This document shows, piece after piece, positions 35,530 through 44,859 of a DNA stretch of 64,000 nt (the stretch's first letter is position 1; every line of letters starts with the position of its first letter). A model generated the notes under the pieces. It searched no databases, was not told the origin of the DNA, and saw only the letters and a list, made by a program, of their open reading frames with translations. Source of the DNA: DATFVJ01 sp963727015 (GTDB lineage: Bacteria > Actinomycetota > Actinomycetes > Streptosporangiales > Streptosporangiaceae). Position numbers and translations under genes: made by a program. The stretch spans positions 124,001-188,000 of the forward strand of contig CAVSEV010000013.1 of NCBI GenBank assembly GCA_963727015.1, written 5' to 3'.

Positions 35530-35900
35530 GCGAGCCGACGGTTCTGCTGGTGTACCAGGACTAGGGCGGTGATCGTCCCGGCGATGACGAATCCCTCCAC
35601 GATCACGACCCATACCGGCGCGTTCAGGAAGAACGCGGGAACGGCGAGCACTGCCGAGATGACCCGGGTCACCACGACCGCGATCAGCGCCCCGCGGCTG
35701 CCCCGCCGCGCGGGCACCAGGGCCAGCAACGTGATGAGCCCCAGTGCGGCTACTCCCAGGCTCACGATCAGCGGCGGTGCGTCCGAGGACCCGATGACGC
35801 CGGTCAGCGCGACGTCGATGAGCCCGAGCACGGCGAAGATGGCGGCAGCGGCGTCACTGAGCGACGCGGGCCTGGCAATCGTCTCGTGGGTCGTTGTCAT
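35526..35900 (-). CDS. Four-helix membrane protein, 124 aa
   Basis: Starts MTTTHETIARPASLSDAAAA. Hydrophobic helices are AIFAVLGLIDVALTGVIG, LIVSLGVAALGLITLLALV, ALIAVVVTRVISAVLAVPAF and VVIVEGFVIAGTITALVLVH. It is the first gene of the trio and overlaps the next by four bases. No family recognised. Confidence 0.6.
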   Translation of the reverse strand: MTTTHETIARPASLSDAAAAIFAVLGLIDVALTGVIGSSDAPPLIVSLGVAALGLITLLALVPARRGSRGALIAVVVTRVISAVLAVPAFFLNAPVWVVIVEGFVIAGTITALVLVHQQNRRLA

Positions 35901-36029
35901 GGCATTCTCCCAGTTCAGTTCGGGTACGTGCCATTGACGCTAGGGGCCGGGCCGCCCGCGCAGAACGAGGTAAGCCGCCGGGGTGGTTGCGGCTGCCCGC
36001 AGGGCCGGTTCCGGCTGGCTGCTAGGAAT

Positions 36030-36737
36030 TCAGCCGCGCAGACCCGCGTCGCGCAGGAACGTCAGCACCGCGGTGACCCGGCGATGTGACAGGTCCTCGG
36101 TGGTCAGGCCGAGCTTGGTGAAGATGGCGTTGACATGCTTTTCCACTGAGGACTCGGACAGGTGCAAGTGCGCGGCGATCCCGGCGTTGCCGCGTCCCTG
36201 CGCCATCTCACGCAGCACGTCGAGTTCGCGCGGCGTGAGGTCCCTCAGTGCCGAGGCGCGCACCCGGGCCCTGCCGCGGACGAGCGCCTCGACCACCTGC
36301 GGGTCGATCAGGGACCCGCCGGCGCTGACCTCACGCAGCGCTTCCAGCAGGCGGCCCACCTCGCCGATGCGGTCCTTGAGCAGGTAGGCGAGCCCGGCTG
36401 TGCCGTCCCGGAACAGCTCGAACGCGTAGGTCTCGTCGGCGTACTGGGAGAGGACCACGACGCCGGTGCGAGGGTACGCAGACCTGATCGCGTGCGCCGC
36501 ATCGATGCCCTCCATGCTGGGCCGTCCCTCCGGGCCGCGCGGGCTGGCCGGCATCCGGATGTCGGTGAGCACCGCCGCTGGCCGCAGCCGCTCGACGGCA
36601 TCGAGCAATTCCGGCGCGGATCCGACGGCGGCTGCCACGACGACGTCGCCTGAATCCTCGAGCAGTCGCCGCGCGCCCTCCCGCACCAGGTAGTTGTCGT
36701 CGGCCATGACGATCCGCAGCGGTTCAGGCATCCGCAT
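36030..36737 (-). CDS. LuxR/NarL-type response regulator
   Basis: 235 aa. The receiver domain has the acidic pair in IVMADDNYLVREGARRLLE, the phospho-Asp in AAVLTDIRMP and the Lys in LAYLLKDRIGEVG. The HTH is LTPRELDVLREMAQGRGNAG, IAAHLHLSESSVEKHVNAIF. ATG at 36737 and 36731 are both possible. The start lies inside the last codons of the kinase gene (14-bp overlap), so the pair is a coupled two-component system. Confidence 0.92.
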   Translation of the reverse strand: MRMPEPLRIVMADDNYLVREGARRLLEDSGDVVVAAAVGSAPELLDAVERLRPAAVLTDIRMPASPRGPEGRPSMEGIDAAHAIRSAYPRTGVVVLSQYADETYAFELFRDGTAGLAYLLKDRIGEVGRLLEALREVSAGGSLIDPQVVEALVRGRARVRASALRDLTPRELDVLREMAQGRGNAGIAAHLHLSESSVEKHVNAIFTKLGLTTEDLSHRRVTAVLTFLRDAGLRG

Positions 36738-38840
36738 GCTCTCTGCCGACCGGCTGTTCAGGTCCGGATTCCTGGTCCTGGCCGACCGGGATGTGCACGC
36801 ATACCGCGGTACCGAGTCCCGCGCCGCTGTTGATGGTCAGCGAGCCACCTACCGTGTCCAGGCGGTCGGACAGTCCGGTAAGCCCTAGCCCGCGTGGCCG
36901 GTCAACATCGAAACCGCATCCGTCGTCGCGGATCACCAGCCCGAGCCTGCCGTCCTCCTGGCTCAGCGACACCTCGACCTCGCTGGCCGCGGCGTGCTTG
37001 ACCACGTTGGACAGCGCCTCAGCCAGCACGTACCAGGCGGTTACCTCGATCTGCTCACCGAATCGCACGCCGCGCAGCCGGGGGTCGGCGCGGACCGCCA
37101 TCGGCAATGCGAGCCGGCTGGACTGAGCCTCGATGGCCTCGAGCAGCCCACGGTCGGACAGCACCGGCGGATGGATCGCGTAGGCGATCTCCCGGATGTC
37201 CTGCAGCGTGGTGGCCAGATCGCGTTGCATGTCGGCCAGCCCGCCGGCCGCGGCCGGGTCACCCCGCAGCAGTTGCTGGCGGACCAGCCCAGCCATGGCC
37301 GACAGCGCCACGATCTCTTGCTGGACCCCGTCGTGCAGGATCCGCTGAATCCGCCGGCGCTCGGCGTCCTGGCCCGCCACCACGCGATCGCGGGACGCCG
37401 CCAGTTCGGCCGCCTGGTCCCGGACCTCCTCGATGCGCCGGGACAGTTCCGCGGCAAGGTGGAGGTTGTGCACGCCCACCGCGGCTTGGGCGGCGAAATA
37501 TGCCAGCAGCCTGCGGTCCTCGGCCAGCAACGGGCCGTCGGAACGCGGGCCGCACTCGATGCGTCCCAGGATGGTGCCGCCATATTCGATGGGCACGGTC
37601 GCGGCCGGCTCGCCGGCCGGTTTGCCGTCCGTGACCACCCGCAACGGCCCGTCCGCCGCGTCCAGCGACACCTGGGCCCAGGTCAGGTCGAGGCCGCGGC
37701 GGACCTCCCCGGCCAGGTCGCTGAGCAGCCCGGCAGAGCCGGGCGCCTGGATCAGGCTCCGCCCGAACCGGTTGAGGTTCGCGTAGCCGGCCAGCCGCGA
37801 TCCGAGCACCCACCGGTCGGCGGCATACTCAAGGCGTCCCCGGAGCGCCTGGCCGGCTATAGCGACCGCTACGCCGACCACCACGGCCACCGTGGCCGGG
37901 GCCGCCAGGCTGGTGAGCAGGCCAGCGGTCACCGCGGCGATCGCGACGGCGGTGGCGATCGATACCCGCAGGACGCGGTGCACCAGCGCGCGCCGTCCGG
38001 GCTCGTCGATACCGAAGACACCGGAGTAGAACAACGCTGTGAGCATCGCCACGAGCGCGGTACCTATGGCCAGCGCGGACAGCACAGTCGCCAGGACGTT
38101 GGTGGCCGCGCTTTGCGGGTCGGCCTCCCACCAGAGCACGAACAGCGGAACCCACAGGCTGAACGAGCACGTCACGCCGATCAGCAGCCAGCGGATCTGC
38201 CGCCGCTCGGCGGCTTTGCCCTGCCAGTAGCGCAGCGCGAGCAGTACCACACCGGCCACGGTCCAGAACGGATAGGACTCATACACCGCCGAGATGGCCC
38301 CGCGCAGCGGCGCCAGGACGGCCAGGGACACGCCGCTGCGCACGATAGGCGCCACCCCCTGGCCAGGCACGAGCAGCGCGATATTGGCGCTACTGACCGC
38401 ATCCAGCAACGGCAAGAGCGCAGCGGCCACGGCCGACGTCCAGATGACTGCGCGTTCGTAGCCGCGCTCCGGGCGCCCGGTTGGGAACAGGCCGATCATG
38501 CCGATGGCGGCGACCGCGTTAGCGGTGCCGGCCCATTGGCACAGCAGCGCGATTATCGCGGTCATCGATGAGCCGGTACCCCAGTGGCGTTCGGCCATCG
38601 GCAAGAATACGTCGCCGAGCGCTGTCGAGGCGCCGAACGCAGCGCCGACGCCGACCAGCCACCAGACCACCCGGTTGTCCGGACGGCGCAGGAATCCGAT
38701 CCCCCCACCACGCAAAACGGCAGCGGCCCGACCAGAATCCAGCCGACCTCAGAGCCGTCGCCATTGGCCAGGGACACGCCGAGAGCAGCGGCGAGCGCGC
38801 CGTAGCCGAACACCGCCAGCGCGGCAATTGTGGCCCGCAT
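36724..38840 (-). CDS. Sensor histidine kinase (HisKA_3), apparent frameshift near its start
   Basis: The main frame from TTG 38715 has several membrane helices, then a GAF-like region (WAQVSLDAADGPLRVVTDGK), then ERRRIQRILHDGVQQEIVAL with the phospho-His, and an ATPase domain (ALSNVVKHAAASEVEVSLSQ, DDGCGFD, GLGLTGLSDRLDTVGG). The natural N-terminus, MRATIAALAVFGYGALAAAL followed by VGPLPFCVVGG, lies in another frame from ATG 38840. The two meet at a run of six G (minus strand, near 38702). One base more or less would restore a ~700-aa kinase. It pairs with the overlapping response regulator. Confidence 0.85.
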
Positions 38841-39064
38841 GGGTTCCATAGTGGGGGCGGCCGACGGGAAACGCCACGTGGCCAGCCGCAACCACACCTC
38901 GAGGTTTACCGCACCCGCCGCTGCGGCGTGCATGATTCAGCCGCACCGCCCCCGCGGCCTAGCGTCGCCAGCATGACCGAAATCACGGCACGGCGATGGG
39001 CGCACGCGGCGGCAGCCGCCGGGCTGATCGCCAGCGCCGCGGCCTCGGCGTATCGAAGGGAAGC

Positions 39065-39503
39065 ATGACCATGAGAACCGCGTACCGGGTGCTCGCCTAC
39101 CTGCTGGCCTTGTCTGTCGCCCTGCAGGCGTCGCTGATCGCGTTCGGCGCCTTCGCCCTGGAGAAAGAACAACATCGACAACGGCCCGATCTCCGATGGC
39201 GACACCACCGGGGTGACCCTGCACCATTCCTTCGCCTACGTTGTCCTGCTGTTTGCCGTCGCCGTGCTCGCGGTCTCGTTCGGCGCCAAGGTCGAGCACG
39301 GCGTGCGCTGGGCGGCGATCCTGCTCGGCCTTATCGTGGCGCAGTTCTTCCTCGCGTACGCCGCCTACTCCGCGGCCATCGTCGGTGTGCTGCACGGCCT
39401 CAACGCGCTGGCCATTTTCGCGGTCGCGCTACTGGCCGGGCGCCGGGTGCCGAAGAAAACGCCCGTGGCGGAGCCATCGGCCCCGGAGGATGCGCCGGTC
39501 TGA
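39065..39503 (+). pseudogene. DUF6220 membrane protein, frameshifted
   Basis: The first piece is MRTAYRVLAYLLALSVALQA, SLIAFGAFALEK. The second, one frame over after about 39165, is NNIDNGPISDGDTTGVTLHH, SFAYVVLLFAVAVLAVSFGA and VLHGLNALAIFAVALLAGRR. Together they give the usual four-helix protein with the His-containing TLHH element. One base in GAGAAAGAAC separates the frames. Confidence 0.65.
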
Positions 39504-39843
39504 ATATCCGGGCAGGCCCCCGGTTCGCCGAACTCGGGGTGGCCGCCGGCAGGCAGCCCCGCCAGGTGGCCGCTGGCACGGTGCTGTTTAGCCGGGGTGT
39601 GCTGGCCTGGTCCGTGCTGATCTGGTGGGGGAGCCGGTGCCTTGCCACGCCGGTTTTGCCTGTGCGCGCCGCGTCGGCTGGTCTGCGTTACGAGGCGTGC
39701 TTCTCGCTGATCGCGGTAGCTGGACCGCGGCGCCATGTCGCCGGCCGATCGCATACGCCCGCCGTGGCTGAGGCATGGCTGGGGCGTTGTGGTGGCCGCC
39801 CGCACGCCCGCTTGGCGGGGAGCCCGCACCGCGGTAGGTTCTC
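39504..39843. other. No supported gene
   Basis: Only shadow frames. Nothing else recognised. Confidence 0.35.
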
Positions 39844-40761
39844 GTGGTGGCTGTGGAGACTGCGCAGGGCATCGGCCCGATCGTCGACTGCAACGTGCAC
39901 TTGTGGGATCAGCGCGACAACCCGGTGTTCTGGCTCTCGGATCGCACCGTTGTCCGGGACATGCTCGGCGATTACGACAGCCTCCCCGATAGCTACACCT
40001 TGTCGGACTACCGGCGGGAAACGTCGGGCCATGACGTGCGCGGAGTGATCTGGTCGGACGCGGGGGCCGCGGATCCGCTGGCCGCGGCGGACTGGGTCGG
40101 CCGGCAGGACGGGGCGCCGCCGGTCATCGCGATGGTCACATTGGGTGACCCGAGGTCAGCGGCGTTCGCCGATCTCGTCGAGGGCTGTCGTCAGCGGCCG
40201 CTCATTCGCAGCGTCCGGATGCGCCTGGTGGCGGAGTTGTCCGGGCGGTCAGCCCACGGCACGGATCTTCTCGATGACCCGCTGGCCTCGGACAACCTGG
40301 CATTGCTCGCCAGCAGCGGCCTGGTGGCGACCGTCGAGGCGACGTCCAGCCAGCTGGGCACCGTGGCCCGGCTGGCGGCAGAGTTCCCCGCACTGAAGAT
40401 CGTCGTCGACCACTTCGGCTGGCCGCCAGCCAGCCCTCGCGGCGGAGGCCTCGACGAGCACATCCAGCGCCTCGCCGGCGTGGCAGCAGCCGCCAATGTG
40501 GCGACTCGGATCGACGCCATCGGTACGATCTTCGGCGACTGGGCCCTCCCCCGGATACGCCCCTGGCTGCTCGCGGTGACTGACATCTTCGGCCCGCAGC
40601 GGTGCATGCTCGGTTCAGACCTGCCGATCGAGAACCTGCGATCCGGGTTCGGGCCGCTCTATGCCGCCTACCACGCAATCTTCTCCGGCTTCTCTGATCA
40701 TGAGCGAGCCATGCTATTCCACCGCACGGCCGAGCGCTGGTACGCCCAGCGCGACCGCTGA
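39844..40761 (+). CDS. Amidohydrolase-2 family (TIM-barrel) hydrolase
   Basis: 305 aa from GTG 39844 (GTG 39847 also fits). It opens with IVDCNVHLWDQRDNPVFWLS, where an Asn sits in the place of the usual Asp of the DxHxH metal site. Other elements are GVIWSDAGAADPLAAADW, IRSVRMRLV, FPALKIVVDHFGWPPASPRG with the conserved DHxG, and RCMLGSDLPIENLRSGFGPL with the GSDxP motif. This is the pattern of predicted lactonases and decarboxylases (COG3618 type). The substrate is unknown and the gene stands alone. Confidence 0.85.
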   Translation: MVAVETAQGIGPIVDCNVHLWDQRDNPVFWLSDRTVVRDMLGDYDSLPDSYTLSDYRRETSGHDVRGVIWSDAGAADPLAAADWVGRQDGAPPVIAMVTLGDPRSAAFADLVEGCRQRPLIRSVRMRLVAELSGRSAHGTDLLDDPLASDNLALLASSGLVATVEATSSQLGTVARLAAEFPALKIVVDHFGWPPASPRGGGLDEHIQRLAGVAAAANVATRIDAIGTIFGDWALPRIRPWLLAVTDIFGPQRCMLGSDLPIENLRSGFGPLYAAYHAIFSGFSDHERAMLFHRTAERWYAQRDR

Positions 40762-41002
40762 TGATGCCCGGGCACACTGGTCCCAGCCACCCCGGCGAGT
40801 ACCCCGGCCGGCCGGGCCAGAAGCAGTCGGGTGTTCTCCCGTGGTCTGCACCAGGAATTCCGGCACGCATCGGCCGGGTACACCCGCCGGACCCGGCTTC
40901 TTCCCCCTGACAGCCTCGACGACCTCGCCGCCGACCTGGCCTTCGAGATCACATTCACCCGCAACCTCGTGCCTGGGTCTGGCGTCCTGACCGATAGAGA
41001 TC
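40762..41002. other. Spacer before the hip locus
   Basis: A short plus frame (VFSRGLHQEFRHASAGYTRR, LAADLAFEITFTRNLVPG) may be a remnant but has no recognisable domain. Confidence 0.3.
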
Positions 41003-41139
41003 ATATGCACGATCGCGCATGCGTGCGCCGATTGGGCTAATCTCAGGCCAGTCACGGCATCGAAATGAATGATCGTGCATATGCCGCCTGAGGTGGGGCC
41101 GGCGCAAGAGGGTACACTTCCCGTATGCACGATCGTGCA
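41003..41139 (+). promoter_or_regulatory. HipB operator array and promoter
   Basis: Three related sites are seen. TGCACGATCGCGCA lies at 41006-41019, TGAATGATCGTGCA (one good arm) at 41066-41079, and the perfect palindrome TGCACGATCGTGCA at 41126-41139. The last overlaps the start codon of hipB. TACACT at 41113-41118 is a good -10 box only 6 bp before the ATG, and no ribosome site is present, so a leaderless transcript is likely and the palindrome would cover its first bases. Autoregulation by the antitoxin is inferred. Confidence 0.65.
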
Positions 41140-41367
41140 AATGACCCCGCCGTCTGGGCGGAGGAGATCCGGCGTCGGCGACTTGAGCTGGGACTCCGCC
41201 AAGACGAGCTCGCTGCGCTTGCTGGCGTGTCCACGCGCTTTGTCCACACCCTTGAGCAAGGCAAGCCAACGGTGCGGCTGGACAAGGTACTCGCCGTGCT
41301 GGGCCAGTTGGGTCTGGATCTGGTGCTGGAGCCTGGTACTGGCGTTGTCCGCCATGGTAAGGGCTGA
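41125..41367 (+). CDS. hipB: HipB-type XRE antitoxin
   Basis: 80 aa. The helix-turn-helix reads WAEEIRRRRLELGLRQDELA, ALAGVSTRFVHTLEQGKPTV, and is followed by RLDKVLAVLGQLGLDLVLEP, the usual HipB ending. It binds its own operator and the toxin. The stop is 5 bp before the hipA start, so the two form an operon. The start overlaps an operator palindrome. Confidence 0.85.
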   Translation: MHDRANDPAVWAEEIRRRRLELGLRQDELAALAGVSTRFVHTLEQGKPTVRLDKVLAVLGQLGLDLVLEPGTGVVRHGKG

Positions 41368-41372
41368 GTAAG

Positions 41373-42593
41373 TTGGCTCGCACCTCCCTGCGCCAGCTGC
41401 GGCTTGTCAGGTACGCCGACGTCTACAAGGCAGGCGTGCTGGCCGGCGTCCTGCACCGGCTGCCGGACCGTACCGAGTTCCGCTACTTGCCGGAGTACCT
41501 CGACGGCGGGGGGCTGCCGGTGGCTTGGAGCCTACCCACGAGGGAGGAGGCCTTTGCCGCACCCGCGGCGGCGGTGCCTGCGTTCTTCGCCGGATTGCTG
41601 CCAGAGGGCAGGCGCTTGACGGCGCTGCGCCGCACTGTGGGTACCTCAGCCGACGACGAGTTCTCGATGCTGCTAGCGGTCGGCGGTGACACCATCGGCG
41701 ACGTTCAGGTCCTCCCGGCTGGCGATACACTCGCCGGCACCAGGCCGGTCGTTGTTGATAACTTCAGCAAGGTCGTCTTCGCCGACCTGTTCGCCCAGGC
41801 AATTGGCCAGCGGCCGGATCGCATCGCCCTGCCAGGCGTGCAGGACAAGATCTCCGGACAGATGCTGAACGTGCCTGTCCATGGCCGGTCACGCGCCTAC
41901 ATCCTGAAGCTCAACCCGCCGGAATTCCCCCACCTCGTGGAAAACGAGTACTTCTTCTTCCGCGCGGCCGCGCACACCCGGCTCAGACTAGCCGATGTCG
42001 AACTGGCGCATGATCGGCTAGGGGCGCCGGGCCTGCTTGTGCGCAGATTCGACCGGATCCCCGCAGGGGACCACCTCCGGCCGCTTGCCGTCGAGGACGC
42101 CTGCCAGGTTCTCGGCCGATGGCCCGGCGACAAGTACGTTATCTCCACCGAGGACGCCATCACTGGTCTCGCACGGTGCTGCCGTGCACCCGGCGTGGCC
42201 GCCCTCGAACTCTACCGCCTGCTCGTCTTCGCGTACCTCTCGGGCAACGGAGACCTTCATGCCAAAAATCTCGCGATACTAAAGGACCAACGGGACGAGT
42301 GGAGAGTCACCCCGGCGTACGACCTGCCCTCCTCCGCCGTCTACGGCGACCGCACCATGGCACTGCCCATCGGCGGCAGAATCCGTCAGCACATCTCCTG
42401 GCCGATGCTGCGACACCTCAGCGAAGCCATCGGCATTCCCGGACGGCTAGCTGCCGACGTCGTCCGCGATCAGGTCGCGGCTGCCGACACCTGGATCGAG
42501 GAAGTCAGCCAACTCCCCTTCGACACCAACACCATCCGCAACCTACGGCGACTCACCCGTTCCCGCATCCGTCACATTCAGCCTGAGACGTAG
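41373..42593 (+). CDS. hipA: HipA-type serine/threonine kinase toxin
   Basis: 406 aa from TTG 41373. The N-terminal subdomain reads YKAGVLAGVLHRLPDRTEFR and FFAGLLPEGRRLTALRR. The kinase core has the nucleotide-loop GVQDKISGQML, the ATP Lys in AYILKLNPPEFPHLVENEYF, the catalytic Asp in GNGDLHAKNLAILKD and the metal Asp in TPAYDLPSSAVYGD. All key residues are present, so it should be active. In E. coli HipA phosphorylates GltX and halts translation. The target here is presumed similar. Confidence 0.92.
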   Translation: MARTSLRQLRLVRYADVYKAGVLAGVLHRLPDRTEFRYLPEYLDGGGLPVAWSLPTREEAFAAPAAAVPAFFAGLLPEGRRLTALRRTVGTSADDEFSMLLAVGGDTIGDVQVLPAGDTLAGTRPVVVDNFSKVVFADLFAQAIGQRPDRIALPGVQDKISGQMLNVPVHGRSRAYILKLNPPEFPHLVENEYFFFRAAAHTRLRLADVELAHDRLGAPGLLVRRFDRIPAGDHLRPLAVEDACQVLGRWPGDKYVISTEDAITGLARCCRAPGVAALELYRLLVFAYLSGNGDLHAKNLAILKDQRDEWRVTPAYDLPSSAVYGDRTMALPIGGRIRQHISWPMLRHLSEAIGIPGRLAADVVRDQVAAADTWIEEVSQLPFDTNTIRNLRRLTRSRIRHIQPET

Positions 42594-43116
42594 CGGCCGC
42601 GCCCAGGGAGCCGACACAGTCGGAATAGCTAACCGCCGATATGCGGCAATGCGTCGCCCTCCGAACGGCCGACATACATACTCACATCGGTATTACAGGG
42701 TAAATCAGGCCCATCGCCCCTTCCCCTATGCTGGGGCCGCTCAAAGCCGTGGACGACCTCGCCAGACGCGTTGCGGCACAGGTCAACCCCGCTAGGACCC
42801 GCCAGCGTCCTGATCGAGCTTACGGACCGGCCCGAAGCGAACGGCGGGTAGGTGTACGTGCGCGTGGTGCTCGCCGACCTCGCCAACGGATCGTCAGATG
42901 GGACGAGGCACCTGCACCGCGGACGCAGCACAGTGCACTGACTATCAGAATCCCCATATGTAGTTGATACCTGCACTGACATCGGAGCCAGTAGAGAGCA
43001 GCGCACGGGAAAGGCCCCCGGCATCAGAGCCGACCGGCTTCAGCGACAGGTCACGAAGTACGGCTGCCGTATCTGGAGTGCCCAAAGACAATCCATACAG
43101 GCGGTTTCGGGGCGCC
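42594..43116. other. No supported gene
   Basis: Short frames with mixed composition. No terminator-like hairpin or repeat stood out. Confidence 0.35.
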
Positions 43117-44286
43117 TCACGGCTTCGCCTCACCGGCTAGGACGCCGCCGAGGTAAGCCGCGGACCCCGACTTCGGGTAGCCGTCTTCGTGGAGGCCGAC
43201 GTTGGCGGCATCGAAGAGGCTGGACGCGCCGAACCCTCCGCAGACCGGGTCGAGATACATATCGGAGTAGGACAGGCACAAACTGGTGAACCGGTTGGGC
43301 AGCCCGTTGGCCAGGTAGTCCGATTGGTTCGGGTAACCGTGCTTAAAGGAGGTGGCCACTCCCTCGCGGCACTTCTGGTAGACGCCGATGACCTCGCACG
43401 TGTTCACCGGGAACGCCGGGTCCCCCATCACGCCGGCACCGGCGACCTGCGCGAGAACAGCCTGACCGGCGACGGTGCTGTTCAGACCCCGCAGCGTCAG
43501 GTCCACCGCCCAAGCGCCAAGAGAGAACCCGGCGAGCACGAACCGGGTGCGGGTGCCGCACGAGGTGAACTGATTGAACATCTGCGTTTCCAGGGCCTGA
43601 GCGGCTGACTGCGCCTTCGACTGCAGCGCCGAGGCCTGCGGCACAGTCTTCAAGTCCACAGGCCAGTCCAGCGCGGTGTATGGGTAGTTCGCGGCGTCGG
43701 GGACTGCTGAGGAGACCTGGCTGTGAAAGGCCTTCCACACCGCCTGGACGGTGTTACCCCAGTCGGTGCTGCTGCCCTCGTTGACTCCATGCGCCCCGAG
43801 GAACAGGACTGACGGGCAGTTCGCCGCCGGTGTGACCGTGAAGGGGGTCGTTGGACTTACGCCATTGCCGTTGAGACCCTCGACCGTGGTCGGGCCGAGT
43901 CGCGCGTCCGCTGGTACCGTGACCGCGACCGTGAAAATCCCGTTGCTGGACGGAACTGGGTCTGCGACGAAATTCCCCTGCGACGTAAAGCCGAACATGA
44001 TGGGGACGTCGTATGCTAGTTGCCCATAGGTTATCCAGCCTGTACCGGTTACCGTCACCGACTGACCTGGTGCGGCAGCGGTGGGCTGGACACTTACGCA
44101 CGGGGTGTACTCATCGCTGGCATTGCAGGTCGCTGCGGCCGCTGACGTACCTCCGAGCGTGACGACTGCGGTCATGAGCGTCAGGGCGCCAACAGCTGCG
44201 AATATCCGTCTCGTGACCCTTCCTGGGCCACGGCACCCCCACTGAAACGTCTTTGACACTGCGATCCCTACCATCGCTTCAGTCAC
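43117..44286 (-). CDS. Secreted cutinase-like alpha/beta hydrolase
   Basis: 389 aa. The signal peptide is RVTRRIFAAVGALTLMTAVV, TLGGTSAAAA, with cleavage likely after AAA. An immunoglobulin-like (IPT/TIG) domain follows (CVSVQPTAAAPGQSVTVTGT, VTVPADARLGPTTV). The catalytic domain has SVLFLGAHGVNEGSSTDW, the nucleophile elbow in FVLAGFSLGAWAVDLTLRGL, Asp in YSDMYLDPVCGGFG and His in VGLHEDGYP, the order of cutinases. Paired Cys are present. It likely cleaves esters outside the cell. The beta-sandwich domain in front is an unusual addition for a cutinase. Confidence 0.8.
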   Translation of the reverse strand: MTEAMVGIAVSKTFQWGCRGPGRVTRRIFAAVGALTLMTAVVTLGGTSAAAATCNASDEYTPCVSVQPTAAAPGQSVTVTGTGWITYGQLAYDVPIMFGFTSQGNFVADPVPSSNGIFTVAVTVPADARLGPTTVEGLNGNGVSPTTPFTVTPAANCPSVLFLGAHGVNEGSSTDWGNTVQAVWKAFHSQVSSAVPDAANYPYTALDWPVDLKTVPQASALQSKAQSAAQALETQMFNQFTSCGTRTRFVLAGFSLGAWAVDLTLRGLNSTVAGQAVLAQVAGAGVMGDPAFPVNTCEVIGVYQKCREGVATSFKHGYPNQSDYLANGLPNRFTSLCLSYSDMYLDPVCGGFGASSLFDAANVGLHEDGYPKSGSAAYLGGVLAGEAKP

Positions 44287-44383
44287 ATAGTTTCCCTAAA
44301 GTCTCCTCCTTCCCAGTAGTTTAGCTGCACCGTCTTTCTCTCACGCTCTGAGGCGCGAGGAGAGTCCGGGAACGCGGGTTCAC

Positions 44384-44553
44384 GACGCCCGCCACACGGC
44401 AGGGACTCTCCTGCTGGAGCAGGGCATCGACATCCGGCGTCGTGCGACAGATCCTCGGCCACTCCCAGCTCAGCCAGACCCAGCGCTACACACGTCACCG
44501 CGAAACTCACGCAACACGCCGCCGATCAGATGGGCAAGGCACTCTGGGCGTAA
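44384..44553 (+). pseudogene. Tyrosine integrase C-terminal remnant (right)
   Basis: DARHTAGTLLLEQGIDI gives the Arg-His-x-x box. After a one-base shift, VVRQILGHSQLSQTQRYTHV supplies the His and Tyr boxes, and LTQHAADQMGKALWA ends the protein at 44553. The rest is missing. Its end matches the left remnant at 24.8 kb. Confidence 0.7.
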
Positions 44554-44653
44554 CTGCGCTGGCGGCATCTGCTGGTGGCAATCGCAACCACAACTGCAAC
44601 CAGAACGCCCGGGAATGCCAGCGAACGCCCTGTATTGCCCGCTCAGCATCGTT

Positions 44654-44706
44654 GTGCCGCCAGGGACTCGAATCCCGAACCCGCGGATTAAGAGTTAAGA
44701 GTCCGC
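44654..44706 (-). tRNA. 3' half of a tRNA-Lys-like gene (att remnant)
   Basis: On the minus strand an anticodon stem with CTCTTAAT is followed by CGGGTTCGGGATTCGAGTCC and CTGGCGGCA, a good tRNA-Lys(CTT) T-arm and acceptor. A 7-bp duplication (TAAGAGT on the plus strand) disturbs the anticodon loop, and the 5' half is absent. It is not functional and is best read as an attachment-site remnant just after the integrase end. Confidence 0.7.
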
Positions 44707-44859
44707 AGTTCTGGCAATTAAGAAATGACGGTCGATGTCACGCGCTGCCAATTCATGCCGTCATGCACATCTTTCTCTAATTACCTCTGCCGTCTAATGT
44801 CAGATACTACCCGGCCGTACCGATGCAGACGAGCTAACAGCGAGCAAACACGCTGATCG

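Noticed and set aside
44654..44706. Functional tRNA-Lys gene
   Set aside because: The 5' half and acceptor partner strand are absent and the anticodon loop has a duplication; only a 3' half remains.
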